Shown here: positions 48,976 to 58,703 of the stretch, piece after piece
How the letters are laid out: the number at the start of each line of letters is the position of its first letter
Numbering within the stretch: position 1 is the first letter of the stretch
Position numbers and translations under genes: made by a program
Assembly (NCBI RefSeq): GCF_014145635.1
Contig: NZ_JACHTC010000004.1
Coordinates: forward strand, 248,001-312,000
Length of the DNA: 64,000 nucleotides
Direction of reading: 5' to 3'
Source: Myroides sp. WP-1
GTDB lineage: Bacteria; Bacteroidota; Bacteroidia; Flavobacteriales; Flavobacteriaceae
The notes under the pieces: model-generated
What the model was told of the DNA's origin: nothing
Seen by the model: the letters and a program-made list of their open reading frames with translations, nothing else
Databases searched by the model: none

Positions 48976-51900
48976 ATGATGAAAAAAAGCGTCTTACTAG
49001 CCACCTTAACCTTGGCTAGTATAGCAACACAAGCCGCTCCTTTATCTGCTGTCCCAAACGAGCAAATACAAGGACAAGTAAAGAAAACGTCTAAACTAAA
49101 ATTAACCAAAAATCAAGCAACACTGAAGCAGGTGTTTGATCAAATAGAAGCGCAAACTCAACAGCACTTCGTGTATATTACGGAAGATATTCCCGTAAGT
49201 AAAACCTATGAATTTGTAGCGGAATACGATTCATTAGAAATGCTCCTTCACCATATTGCAACGAAAGCAAACGTATCTTTTCAAGCACAAGGAAATCAAA
49301 TACTGGTGAAGTCAAACACGCAGGTACAAAACCAAATTATCGAACTCAAAGGAAAAGTTGTTGATCAGGAGGGACTCCCTATTATTGGTGCCAATGTACG
49401 CGATAAAAACAATGAGTTTATTGCCGTAACGGATGTAGATGGACAGTTTAAGCTGACGGTAACAAAGGCACCCATTATCCTTTCGTTTTCTTTTATGGGA
49501 TACAAAACCAAGGACTTGAGTTTTGCGAAAAACAATCAAAATATCTTGGTTCAATTGGAAGAAGACAACCAAATGTTAAATGAAATTGTGGTTACAGGAC
49601 AAGGTGCTGATGTACAAAAAAAGAGATTAGCTAATAATGTAACTGTAATTAAAGCTAGTGAGTTAGAGAAAATCCCTGCTCAACGTGTGGATCAGCTCCT
49701 GGCTACTAAACTACCCAATGCACAGATTAACCTGACTGGTGGACAAGCAGGGTCTACTTCTTTGATTCGCTCTCGCGGGGTAAATTCTGCTTTTTTAAGT
49801 AGTACACCTATTATTTATATCGATGGGGTGCGCTTAGATAACAATAATACGCGAGCTTCTCTTGGAGGTAGTGCTCAAGGGGCTTCTATGAGTTCAATAG
49901 CGGATATCCCGATGGATAATATCGAAAAAATCGAATTTATTAATGGAGGAGCTGCAACTACCTTATACGGATCTGATGCTGCGAATGGCGTTATCCAAAT
50001 CTTTACAAAAAAACGTGGAATGCCCGGAACTTACGTCAATGTGTATACGGAAATGGGTGTGGAAACACCCACAACAGATTTTTTACACTTTGACCGTACA
50101 AAAGATCTGTTGTTTGAAAATGGATTCTATCAAAAATATCGCTTAAACCTCAATGGGGAATCGGATAGCGGCTTTGGCTACAATTTTTCAACGAGTTATC
50201 AAAACTCTTCAGGGGTACAAATTCACAAGCAAAATGAGAATCAAAAGTTTGATCTAAGTTCTGGTTTTCACGCCAAACTTTCGGAAGATGTAACCTATGA
50301 GAGTTCATTCCTCTATGTACACAACGCGTACAAACGCAATAGAAACGGTAATCAAGGAGGGTATACAGGACTTTGGTTTGCAGAGGATGGCGCTTCTAAA
50401 ATTACGGGACCAGGATTTAAAAATCGCTTAGATGAACTGACGGATGAAGAGTTTGCAGTAATGAAAGAATTTGTCAATAATGCTGAGCGATTACAAGACA
50501 ACAATATTACCGTAAATCGATTTACAACGTCTCAACAGTTTAAGTATAATCCCTTGGAAAATCTATCGTTTAAATTAGTAGGAGGATTGGATTATCGCAT
50601 TCAAGATCAAGAAAATATTGAAACAAATGAATATCTAACTGCTACAAAAGGACAATTAATCAAAGATCAAGGTAGTATTCAAAAAATACAGCGTAAGTAT
50701 TTGGGACTGACAGTAGAATTCAACGGTCAGCACAACATCAATGTAGGTGATTTCTCCTTTATTACAACGATTGGAGGACAGTTGTTTCGAAATTCAGACA
50801 ACCAAACCCTCATTGAAGGACGCAATATACGCGATGGAGCGTATTCTATTTCAGAAGCTGCGATTCGCACGAGTGATGAGTACATTAGCGAGGTACTGAA
50901 TTATGGATTCTATCTTTCTGAGAATATAGGGTATAAAGATAAACTATTCTTGGATTTGGGTGTGCGCGGTGATCGTAATCCTTCTTTCGGGAAGAATATC
51001 GGCGTACAGTATTACCCTAAAGTAGGGATGTCGTATATGTTATCTCAAGAAGAGTGGTTTGCCAATAAGGTAGTTAATTCCTTGCGTTTACGTGGAAGTT
51101 ATGGGGTAGCAGGTAATTTACCACCCGCTTATGCTAATGAAAAAACCGTTGCATTCGATGGTTATTTAGGAGAGCAAGCCACGCGTTTTAGTCAACCGGG
51201 AAATGACGACCTACGTCCGGAAAAAACACATACCTGGGAAACTGGGGTAGATGCTTCTTTTTGGAATAATCGGCTGACACTTTCTGTAGGATATTACTAC
51301 TCTAAAACCAAAGATGCTCTATTCTATGTTCCACCAGCACCTTCTAGCGGATATACAAAAAGCCAGCTGTACAATATTGGAGAAATTGAGAATAAGGGAT
51401 TTGAAATGAATTTTGCACTAGAAGTAGTGGACACTCAAGATTGGAATGTTAGTTTAACCGGATCGGTAAATACTTTAAAAAATAAAGTGTTGAGTACAGG
51501 TGGAGCACCAGCGTTTAATATTAATGGATTCAGTTCTAGAACCTTACAAACGGTAGTGGAAGAAGGAAGACCTGTAGGATTTATTCGTGGAAACTATGGA
51601 ATAATAGGAGAGGATGGAACCTTACAAGAGACTATTCCACAAGCGTACTTAGGAAGTACTATCCCTGAAGTATTCGGTAATATAGGATTGAACTTACGCT
51701 ATAAAAATTGGAGCTTATTTGCCAATGCCAACTACCAAACAGGAGGGTATGCAGCGAACTGGGATGCTCAGTTTAGATACAATTATGGCGCTTCAGATGA
51801 TTTTGTTCCAATGGAAGAAATTGAGAAAAATGGCAGAACAAACTGGTTAAACTTAACCAATCGATTTGTAGAGAAAACTGATTATCTCAAAATTAGAACA

Positions 51901-52128
51901 ATCGGATTATCGTACTATTTAAGACCATCAAACCCTAGTTTCTACCAATCGATGACCTTCGGATTTACGGTAGCCAATCCTTTCAACTTTACAGCTTCTT
52001 CTTTTGATCCAGAAGCGACAATCAGCGGTGCCGCTCAAGGACAAGGAGGCGCTTCAACAGGTGGAATTGCTTATGCAACGTACTCTGCACCAAGACAATT
52101 TTTAGGATCTATTAAAATTAATTTCTAA
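48976..52128 (+). CDS. SusC/RagA-type TonB-dependent receptor
   Basis: Encodes 1050 residues. A signal peptide (1-21, ends QAAP) is followed by an STN/signalling domain (~45-110), a carboxypeptidase-regulatory-like domain (~123-205, IELKGKVVDQEGLPIIGANVRDKNNEFIAVTDVDGQF), the plug with YGSDAANGVIQIFTKK (~330-345) and a 22-strand barrel ending GSIKINF. It imports oligomeric or bulky ligands across the outer membrane with TonB. The STN domain lets it signal to the FecR protein encoded two genes upstream, so the locus is a self-regulating trans-envelope system. Confidence 0.96.
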   Translation: MMKKSVLLATLTLASIATQAAPLSAVPNEQIQGQVKKTSKLKLTKNQATLKQVFDQIEAQTQQHFVYITEDIPVSKTYEFVAEYDSLEMLLHHIATKANVSFQAQGNQILVKSNTQVQNQIIELKGKVVDQEGLPIIGANVRDKNNEFIAVTDVDGQFKLTVTKAPIILSFSFMGYKTKDLSFAKNNQNILVQLEEDNQMLNEIVVTGQGADVQKKRLANNVTVIKASELEKIPAQRVDQLLATKLPNAQINLTGGQAGSTSLIRSRGVNSAFLSSTPIIYIDGVRLDNNNTRASLGGSAQGASMSSIADIPMDNIEKIEFINGGAATTLYGSDAANGVIQIFTKKRGMPGTYVNVYTEMGVETPTTDFLHFDRTKDLLFENGFYQKYRLNLNGESDSGFGYNFSTSYQNSSGVQIHKQNENQKFDLSSGFHAKLSEDVTYESSFLYVHNAYKRNRNGNQGGYTGLWFAEDGASKITGPGFKNRLDELTDEEFAVMKEFVNNAERLQDNNITVNRFTTSQQFKYNPLENLSFKLVGGLDYRIQDQENIETNEYLTATKGQLIKDQGSIQKIQRKYLGLTVEFNGQHNINVGDFSFITTIGGQLFRNSDNQTLIEGRNIRDGAYSISEAAIRTSDEYISEVLNYGFYLSENIGYKDKLFLDLGVRGDRNPSFGKNIGVQYYPKVGMSYMLSQEEWFANKVVNSLRLRGSYGVAGNLPPAYANEKTVAFDGYLGEQATRFSQPGNDDLRPEKTHTWETGVDASFWNNRLTLSVGYYYSKTKDALFYVPPAPSSGYTKSQLYNIGEIENKGFEMNFALEVVDTQDWNVSLTGSVNTLKNKVLSTGGAPAFNINGFSSRTLQTVVEEGRPVGFIRGNYGIIGEDGTLQETIPQAYLGSTIPEVFGNIGLNLRYKNWSLFANANYQTGGYAANWDAQFRYNYGASDDFVPMEEIEKNGRTNWLNLTNRFVEKTDYLKIRTIGLSYYLRPSNPSFYQSMTFGFTVANPFNFTASSFDPEATISGAAQGQGGASTGGIAYATYSAPRQFLGSIKINF

Positions 52129-52138
52129 GTCAACTATC

Positions 52139-53557
52139 ATGAAAAAAATAAGTATTGCTTTAAGTTTGGTTTTTACCTTAGCCCTAACAACTGTGAGTTG
52201 TGTGGATAATCCGTATGTAACTGAAGACAATTATTTAAATAAACCCAATGCGGGACATAGCTGGGTAATTGGTTTGCAGAAACAGCTGGCACTGACCACC
52301 AATATTATCGTCATCAATGCAGAAATTACCTCAGATAATTACTTCAATAATTACACGCAATATTCTAAAGTATTTGATCAGCCACAAATTGATTACTTCG
52401 ACCCCGACGTAAACAACTTACAAGCGAGTATTCAAGCGCTACGCGAAATGGCTACCTACGGTTTGGAGGTAGTTTTGCCTAAAGATCCTACTTTAACTGA
52501 GGTAGATATTGCTTTTATGCATTTCTGTAAGGGATATGCGCATCTTTTGGGAGGAGAACTTTTTTTGGGATTGCCAGAATCAAATTTAGGTAAGGTAATT
52601 ACAGCCGAAGAAATGCTAAAACGCGCAATAGATGAGTTTGCGAAGGCGTATGAGATGGAAACCAAAGTGGATAGTAAAAATGCATATGCCTTGTTTATTG
52701 CTCGAGCAAATTATCGCTTGGGAAATAAAACAGAAGCGCAAGACTATGCAACTAGGGCTATAGCTACTCCTAACCTGTTGTATAATATTCAATTTGACGG
52801 AAAAAATAGCGTACCCAATGAAATGCAAAATGCAACGTATGATGCTTTGCCCAATCGCTTGGCTCCCTTACCGCGTTTAGATTATCTTGACCCAAAGTTT
52901 TTCTCTGTGGGAACACCACAAAATGATCAAAAGTCATTGGCTTTAGCCAAAGGAGAAGAAGGGTATTTAATTTTGGCTGAAATTGCCTTAGCAACACAAG
53001 ATTTAGCCGGAAGTAAGCACTACCTCAATCAATTATTGGATTTAGTTGCCCTTCGACCAACGGAATTAGTTGACGATAAAAGGGAGACGCGAAATGGTGG
53101 AATTCGTTCAGATTATCCACTCAAGGAAGTAAACGTTCGTTTTGATGCTACTTCACCAGAAAAAGAAGGTTATGTATTGGATCGTCAGAAAGGAAAAATT
53201 TCGGTAAGTAAGGTTTCGGGAACGAAGGTTACTAAAGCGGATATAGCATCCATTACTTCTACGGAAGAGTTGTTGTATCTCATTTATTTATTGCGTCAAG
53301 AAATTTTTATGAGCGAAGGACGTCGTTTGAGTGATTTGGGGATTAAATTTCCTATTTCTCAAATTGAAGCTGGGAATAATTCTCATGTATCTGCGGAGTA
53401 TACAAAGGCATTAATCCCTGATTTTATACCAGCTAAAGCGGGAATGGACGATTTTACAACTGATCCAGCTACAGGAACGGTAACGATGAAATACGATATG
53501 AATAAAGTATTGGTTACACATAAAAACAGCCCATATATTATGCCTTTATTTAAATAA
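52139..53557 (+). CDS. SusD/RagB-family outer-membrane lipoprotein
   Basis: Encodes 472 residues. Lipobox TVSC (Cys21). The helical SusD fold with TPR-like segments (ALFIARANYRLGNKTEAQDYATRAIAT) and the C-terminal ELLYLIYLLRQEIFMSEGRRLSDLGIKFP is typical. It caps the SusC barrel and delivers ligand. It starts 10 bp after the SusC gene. This pair lacks recognisable glycan enzymes nearby; the next gene is a phosphodiesterase, so the ligand is more likely a phosphorylated compound than a plain glycan. Confidence 0.93.
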   Translation: MKKISIALSLVFTLALTTVSCVDNPYVTEDNYLNKPNAGHSWVIGLQKQLALTTNIIVINAEITSDNYFNNYTQYSKVFDQPQIDYFDPDVNNLQASIQALREMATYGLEVVLPKDPTLTEVDIAFMHFCKGYAHLLGGELFLGLPESNLGKVITAEEMLKRAIDEFAKAYEMETKVDSKNAYALFIARANYRLGNKTEAQDYATRAIATPNLLYNIQFDGKNSVPNEMQNATYDALPNRLAPLPRLDYLDPKFFSVGTPQNDQKSLALAKGEEGYLILAEIALATQDLAGSKHYLNQLLDLVALRPTELVDDKRETRNGGIRSDYPLKEVNVRFDATSPEKEGYVLDRQKGKISVSKVSGTKVTKADIASITSTEELLYLIYLLRQEIFMSEGRRLSDLGIKFPISQIEAGNNSHVSAEYTKALIPDFIPAKAGMDDFTTDPATGTVTMKYDMNKVLVTHKNSPYIMPLFK

Positions 53558-53566
53558 ATCCAGACA

Positions 53567-54895
53567 ATGAGAAAAGTAATTGTAACACTATGCTTGAGTT
53601 TCCTGTTGGGTTGGACCAGTTGGTCTCAAGAAATAAAACACGTCATTTTAGTGAGTGTTGATGGGTTTCGTCCTGAATTTTATCAAGAAGAACAGTGGGG
53701 AACTCCTAACTTAAAACAGATGGCAAAACAAGGAGTGTCAGCCAATGGAGTACGTACAATTTTTCCTTCAGTAACTTATCCTTCTCATACAACACTGTCA
53801 ACGGGTACCTTGCCTCATAAACACGGAGTACATTACAACACAACAGTTGGAGAAGATGGACAGCCAGGAGAGTGGATTTACGATAGTAAAGATGTGAAAG
53901 TCTCTACCATTTGGGAAAAAGCAAAAGCAAAGGGATTAACCACAGCTTCTGTTTCTTGGCCAATTACCTTACATAACCCTTTTATCGATTACAATATTCC
54001 TGAAATATGGGATTTTAATCGCCCAATGGACCGCATTACGCCTACAAAGTTATATGCTACTCCAAAGGGATTGTTTGATGAAGTTTTGACACAAGCCTTA
54101 GGTCAAATCCACTACAATCAGTTGAACTTAAGTAGTCTGGCTATGGATGAAAATCTAGGGCGTACGGCTGCATATCTAATCCGAACCTATAAACCCAATT
54201 TACTAACAGTACACTTACCCAATACAGATGGTGCACAACACAGTGAAGGAAGAGAAGGAGATGAGGTAGCTCGCGCAATTGCTGGAGCAGATAAAGCGAT
54301 TGGAAATATCTGGGATGCAGTTGTACAAGCAGGATTGGAAGAGGAAACACTGATTTTAGTAACAGGCGATCACGGTTTTGTATCCACAGATTTTAGTATT
54401 GCACCCAATATCTGGTTAAAAGAAGCAGGATTATTGGAACGTGCTTTTTTCTTCTCAACAGGTGGAAGTGCTGTATTGCAAGTGAAAAATATCAAAGATC
54501 AAAAGATTGTTGAAGAAGTAACAAAAGTGATTCACCAGTTGCCTGAGCGTTATCAAGCAATGTTTGAACTTATTGACGAGACGATGATTCGCGCAAGAGG
54601 AGGAGAGGCTAAAGCGAAATTAGCTTTATCAGGAAAGTTAGGTTATGCGTTTTCTAATCAATCTACAGGAGAAGTACTCACTTCAAGCAAAGGAGGAAAA
54701 CACGGGTATTACCCCAATTTCCATGAAATTTATACAGGATTTGTTGCCTATGGTAAGGGATTAAAAACGGGGCTAGTCGTCGATCAAATGAACCTTGAAG
54801 ATATTCCCGTATTAATTAGTCGGGTGTTGAACTTTAATTTGGAGGAAGCAGAAGGCGTGTATATGCCTGTTTTTCAGACAAAAAATATAAAGTAA
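53567..54895 (+). CDS. ENPP-type ectonucleotide pyrophosphatase/phosphodiesterase
   Basis: Encodes 442 residues with a signal peptide (1-20). Metal ligand Asp32 in VSVDGFRPEF, nucleophile Thr70 in FPSVTYPSHTTLSTG, then NTDGAQHSEG and VTGDHGF with the second zinc site, and His in GGKHGYYPNFHEIYTGFVAYGKG. The family hydrolyses nucleotides and other phosphodiesters at the cell surface or periplasm. It is the last gene of the FecR-sigma-SusCD operon, starting 9 bp after SusD, and defines its likely substrate class. A terminator follows. Confidence 0.9.
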   Translation: MRKVIVTLCLSFLLGWTSWSQEIKHVILVSVDGFRPEFYQEEQWGTPNLKQMAKQGVSANGVRTIFPSVTYPSHTTLSTGTLPHKHGVHYNTTVGEDGQPGEWIYDSKDVKVSTIWEKAKAKGLTTASVSWPITLHNPFIDYNIPEIWDFNRPMDRITPTKLYATPKGLFDEVLTQALGQIHYNQLNLSSLAMDENLGRTAAYLIRTYKPNLLTVHLPNTDGAQHSEGREGDEVARAIAGADKAIGNIWDAVVQAGLEEETLILVTGDHGFVSTDFSIAPNIWLKEAGLLERAFFFSTGGSAVLQVKNIKDQKIVEEVTKVIHQLPERYQAMFELIDETMIRARGGEAKAKLALSGKLGYAFSNQSTGEVLTSSKGGKHGYYPNFHEIYTGFVAYGKGLKTGLVVDQMNLEDIPVLISRVLNFNLEEAEGVYMPVFQTKNIK

Positions 54896-54914
54896 TAGAT
54901 TTTTTTTAACGAAG

Positions 54915-54952
54915 AAAAGGAGTGAGTGTTTTATGCATTCACTCTTTTTTTT
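54915..54952 (+). terminator. Terminator of the SusCD operon
   Basis: GAGTGAGTG (54920-54928) and CATTCACTC (54936-54944) pair over 9 bp with one G-T, followed by eight Ts. Confidence 0.88.
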
Positions 54953-55045
54953 ATAACAAAAAGGATCTGTCGGCTAAAAAAGGATAAGCTTTAATGTAAT
55001 AATTTTGGAAATAATTTTTTTGTAGGGTCGTTTAAAAAAATATTT

Positions 55046-55053
55046 TAGATTTG
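55046..55053 (+). promoter_or_regulatory. -7 box TAGATTTG before the DoxX-like gene
   Basis: TAGATTTG fits TAnnTTTG. The nearest TTG (55020-55022) is 23 bp upstream, longer than the usual spacer. Confidence 0.4.
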
Positions 55054-55088
55054 CTTAACATAATCAATCACCTCAAACTATAGCGAAG

Positions 55089-55907
55089 ATGGACCTTAAA
55101 AAACTTCACCTGTTTCTTTACACTTTTTGTAGATATTTTATTGCAACAATTATTATTTCGTATGCTTTTGCAAAGCTTTTAGAAACGCAATTTACCTCTC
55201 AGCCTAGTGTATACGATCAGCCCATTTCTTCTTTATCCGGTTTTCAATTGACGTGGTATTATTACGGCTATTCTTTTTGGTATGGGGCAGTTATTGCTTT
55301 TGCCCAGATCGCAAGCTCACTTCTTTTGTTTTTTCGAAAAACTACACGTGTGGGGATTGTATTGTTTCTCTCCTATATGGTGAACATCGTTTTGATGGAT
55401 TATGCCTATGATATTGAAGGAGCTAAAGGAATGGCCACGTTGCTTTTGCTCATGGGAATTTTTGTTTTTGTTTCTGATTATCGCGTCTTTTTTAAGCTGC
55501 TTATTCAAGAACCGCCTCTTTTTTCTAATGCAGATCGACCGAACTGGATGAATAAAGGAAGCAAGGTAAAATTCGTTTATATTCCAATGGTTTTCATCGG
55601 ATTCTTCGTGTTACTTACCACACTAAATACAAAATACCTCAAAAAGGATGAATTTACAGGGGCATGGGAACAAGTAGAAACGAAAGATCGCCTTTATTTC
55701 GAAGCAGCCAAGAGTTTCCAACTGAAAAAAAGCTGTGAAACAAATAGTTATCAAAATGGCGTTTATGAGGTAACAGACAATCAAATTACCTTAAAAGCAG
55801 CTAAAGATGCTACTGAAGCCTACTTAAAAGCTTCGTATACGATCAAAGAAGATGTCCTTACTTTGATTGAAGGAGATAAGGCTACCGTTTATAAACGTGT
55901 AAGATAG
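55089..55907 (+). CDS. DoxX-like membrane protein with C-terminal soluble domain
   Basis: Encodes 272 residues. Four to five transmembrane helices (about 12-32, 62-82, 88-104, 115-130, 158-175) resemble DoxX/DoxD-like proteins (FCRYFIATIIISYAFAKLLETQF). The last ~85 residues are a soluble beta domain (FTGAWEQVETKDRLYFEAAK, then YEVTDNQITLKAAKD), reminiscent of small lipocalin-like domains. Function unknown; homologous regions occur in oxidative-stress and respiration proteins. It is a single transcription unit. Confidence 0.65.
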   Translation: MDLKKLHLFLYTFCRYFIATIIISYAFAKLLETQFTSQPSVYDQPISSLSGFQLTWYYYGYSFWYGAVIAFAQIASSLLLFFRKTTRVGIVLFLSYMVNIVLMDYAYDIEGAKGMATLLLLMGIFVFVSDYRVFFKLLIQEPPLFSNADRPNWMNKGSKVKFVYIPMVFIGFFVLLTTLNTKYLKKDEFTGAWEQVETKDRLYFEAAKSFQLKKSCETNSYQNGVYEVTDNQITLKAAKDATEAYLKASYTIKEDVLTLIEGDKATVYKRVR

Positions 55908-55994
55908 TTGGATATATAGATACTTTTTATGTATTAATACCCATTATCCACTTTTTGATTTTTTATGAACCTTAAGTCTGTAATCCACTGATAT

Positions 55995-56441
55995 TTACAA
56001 CTTCGTGTTGATGGGAATACTAAGTCGCAATGAAGTTGTAAACCCTCTGATAGAACCTAATTCCCCTTTGTTGGCAAGGGGAAAACCATACCCCAAATCT
56101 AACTCAATAAAAGTAGCAAAAGACAATCCTACTTTTGGCGTTAAGGTATAAGGAGTAAGTTCTGTTCGTCCAAATAAACCAATGTAATACATTTCCGAAT
56201 AGTAGGTGGCTGCTACTTCAGGAATTACCACAAAGTTATTTTTCATCCACGTGAAATTAGCAGTTGCATCCACTTTGACGATATGGTTTAAATTGAGCTC
56301 CGTAGCATAATAGATTCCTGTTTTTAGCATGCTTCTATTCTGATATTGATAGCTAAACGACGGACCAAAAAGGTGATTTTGTGCCTGCATTTTTGTACCT
56401 ATACCTAAAAATAGAAAGAGTATAGAAAAAACAATTTTCAT
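55995..56441 (-). CDS. Exported beta-barrel-like hypothetical protein
   Basis: Encodes 148 residues from ATG at 56441, chosen since the sequence then begins with a signal peptide (MKIVFSILFLFLGIGTKMQAQ); a longer in-frame version could start at 56516, next to the upstream stop. The mature part has alternating short strands and aromatic residues (FGPSFSYQYQNRSMLKTGIYYATELNL, AATYYSEMYYIGLFGR, TPKVGLSFATFIELDLGYGF) as in small outer-membrane barrels. It is downstream of the SUKH gene on the same strand. Function unknown. Confidence 0.6.
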   Translation of the reverse strand: MKIVFSILFLFLGIGTKMQAQNHLFGPSFSYQYQNRSMLKTGIYYATELNLNHIVKVDATANFTWMKNNFVVIPEVAATYYSEMYYIGLFGRTELTPYTLTPKVGLSFATFIELDLGYGFPLANKGELGSIRGFTTSLRLSIPINTKL

Positions 56442-56517
56442 CTTGTATGTTTTTATTGGATCGTATCCTTTTACGCTAAACGCTAAAGGGTTTCTTCCTT
56501 TACTTTTAGTACTCATG

Positions 56518-57225
56518 TTAAACAGTATAATCAAATTTTGCGTTGAGGTATTTGAAATCGATTTCGCGTTGTAACAGATTGTCTACTTCCTCATAGGTCG
56601 TTAATCCTTCTGCTTTTTCTATTCTGCCGCTTGGCAATGTATAGGTATACACGTTTAAATCTCGGGTGTAAATTTCCTCTAAGATTTCAATTTGTCGCTC
56701 ACTGAGATAAGGACGATGCGTGCGTAGCTGTTGTTGAAAGTTAGCTTTAATTTCTACTTCCTCTTCTTCAAAAACTAGAGAACAATCGTCAATTTCTCGA
56801 GTAGCTTCCACTAGTTGTCTAAAAATAAAATCTTGTAAATTTTTGGCTACTACTTCTACTTCACAATCGTCGTGTGGGAAAAAAGTAATGGGAATATCAT
56901 TTCCATCTTGTAAATCAAATTGAAAAACATATAAATCACCAGCACCATTTTTAGCAAAAGGAACGAATTGAAATCTCTGCGCAAGATCGTAAACTTCTGG
57001 ATCAAGAATCTCCAATATTCCCGCCTTATATTCGATTGGATTCCAAATTTCGATATCTTCTGCAAATAAGAGCAGAGGAGGATTTTGCTTGAGCTTTGGA
57101 AAACTATCTTTATACCAATTGATTCCGGTTGGTCCTGAGTCTAATAGGCCATCAGCAAATAGTTTTTTGTAAAGTACAGGATACTGTATGTTTAATTCTT
57201 TTTCTATGTCTTCTAAGCTATTCAT
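56518..57225 (-). CDS. SMI1/KNR4 (SUKH) family protein
   Basis: Encodes 235 residues from ATG at 57225. The N-terminal ~140 residues have the SUKH fold pattern: IEKELNIQYPVLYKKLFADGLL, then PPLLLFAEDIEIWNP, then FVPFAKNGAGDLYVFQFDLQDGNDIPITFFPHDDCE (the conserved G-D-x-Y/W core). SUKH proteins are often immunity proteins against nuclease toxins, but no toxin gene is near, so a household role is also possible. The C-terminal ~90 residues form a separate helical segment. Followed by a barrel-like protein gene. Confidence 0.8.
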   Translation of the reverse strand: MNSLEDIEKELNIQYPVLYKKLFADGLLDSGPTGINWYKDSFPKLKQNPPLLLFAEDIEIWNPIEYKAGILEILDPEVYDLAQRFQFVPFAKNGAGDLYVFQFDLQDGNDIPITFFPHDDCEVEVVAKNLQDFIFRQLVEATREIDDCSLVFEEEEVEIKANFQQQLRTHRPYLSERQIEILEEIYTRDLNVYTYTLPSGRIEKAEGLTTYEEVDNLLQREIDFKYLNAKFDYTV

Positions 57226-57667
57226 CGTACGGACTATTATGTGGTTTGAATTTACTTCATGTAAAAGTATCCTTTTAAAAGGAAACACAAGCTCCCTAAA
57301 AATAGTAGTTTTTTGTCAGGGGTGCATATACCAATATACTCAGACCCGTGAATCCAAAACGAAAATAGGAGAACTATTTTTAAACGAATGACTTATAGTA
57401 TATTGAATCTTATAATTAGTAAAAAAAAATCAACATCAGTAAGCCATTAGTTTACTAAAAAGAGAAACAAAGTTCCATTGTTTAAAAATATTCTATTAGG
57501 AGAGTCTCACAGTATGATTTGTACCCTATTTAATTTTGTGAAATTGATGCAACTTCAACTAGAAAGCAGTAATCCGTTGATAAAAACTGAAAGTTATAGA
57601 TGCCCTGAAAAGTACAGGGCATCTAAAGTAAATAATAGTATGGAAGGTTGGTTGATTTTAGAATTGA
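57226..57667. other. 442-bp intergenic region with terminator-like hairpin
   Basis: A perfect 10-bp hairpin, AGATGCCCTG and CAGGGCATCT (57598-57607 with 57615-57624), lies 44 bp after the amidinotransferase stop codon (minus strand); it lacks a strong U-run there. The remainder is A/T-rich without other recognisable features. Confidence 0.5.
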
Positions 57668-58651
57668 TTATCCTTGACGCAACAAAGGTTGAGTGCTACA
57701 ACGAAAAGAACCTCCAAAGCTACGTGTGATTTTAAAATCAACGTATTCGACTTTGACGCCATGTTGTTCAATTTGATCACCGATGTGCTTAAAAACAGGA
57801 TCCGTTATGTATACCTCAGGAGACAGGGGCAAACCGTTCGTTGCTAACTGACTAGCTTCTTCTAACGTTACGGTAATAGCAGTCCAATCTTGTAGGGTAG
57901 CTGGAATTCCATCTAAGAAAGCTTCTTTACAAACGATCATGACTTTTGGTTTTACGAGACTTAAAGCACAATCTAAATGTAGAATGTCAGGATGTAAGCG
58001 CACTTGTTCGACAGTGTATCCTAAAGGGGTAAGTAATTTTGATAGCCACAGAAAACCGCGATCATTAGAAGCTAAACCAGAACTACCAACAAAGACATGT
58101 TTGTCGAGCACCAATACATCACCTCCCTCAATGAAGGGACCTTGACCCAATGTAAGATCATCGGCCTCTGAAACTTGTGGAAAAGGCGTGGCTACATAGG
58201 TACAATCTGCATCTTGTACGGCAGTCCACAGTAAATCGCGAAGAGGCCAAATTTCATGTCGACGGTGTAAAAATCGCATACCTGCTTCTATGACATAATT
58301 GCCAATGACAAAAAAGGGATCTCTGGTAAAAAAATTAGCATATCCATCCTTCGGGTTGAACTGTTTTTCAGCCGGAGTTAGTTTACGAGCTTCTACCACT
58401 TCTACGCCATAGCGCTCAAGCATTTTTTTAAAATTTAGACGTTCTAATTCCCATTGTGCTTGAACTTCTGGATGTGCTTCTCGATAATCCTTCCCGCGAT
58501 TAGCTAGAGAATCTTCTACAGCAGAATCTTGTAAAAAACGCAGATCTTCTAGTCTTACTTCTAGGGGATATCCGTATTCTGATGCGGCTAAAACCACCTT
58601 TTCTAGAGGTGCGAATTCATTTTGTACATAAATTTTATTCGTTGATGTCAT
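57668..58651 (-). CDS. Amidinotransferase/arginine deiminase-family protein
   Basis: Encodes 327 residues. PF02274-type motifs: TRDPFFVIGNYVIEAG, FIEGGDVLVLDKHVFVG (Glu and Asp), LHLDCALSLV with the catalytic His, and the C-terminal catalytic Cys318 in GGSFRCSTQP. The family includes amidinotransferases, arginine deiminases and dimethylarginine hydrolases, acting on guanidino groups. This branch keeps Cys, His and acidic residues and lacks a signal peptide. The exact substrate is not predictable. Divergent arrangement with nothing; the MFS gene is upstream on the same strand. Confidence 0.82.
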   Translation of the reverse strand: MTSTNKIYVQNEFAPLEKVVLAASEYGYPLEVRLEDLRFLQDSAVEDSLANRGKDYREAHPEVQAQWELERLNFKKMLERYGVEVVEARKLTPAEKQFNPKDGYANFFTRDPFFVIGNYVIEAGMRFLHRRHEIWPLRDLLWTAVQDADCTYVATPFPQVSEADDLTLGQGPFIEGGDVLVLDKHVFVGSSGLASNDRGFLWLSKLLTPLGYTVEQVRLHPDILHLDCALSLVKPKVMIVCKEAFLDGIPATLQDWTAITVTLEEASQLATNGLPLSPEVYITDPVFKHIGDQIEQHGVKVEYVDFKITRSFGGSFRCSTQPLLRQG

Positions 58652-58703
58652 ACTTGTTATCTTTTAAGGTAAACAGTTTCTTTAGGTTTTCTTCTCCTTG
58701 AAT

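Noticed and set aside
57598-57624. Standard rho-independent terminator
   Set aside because: The 10-bp hairpin is perfect, but no clear U-run follows on either strand, so it is described only as a hairpin.
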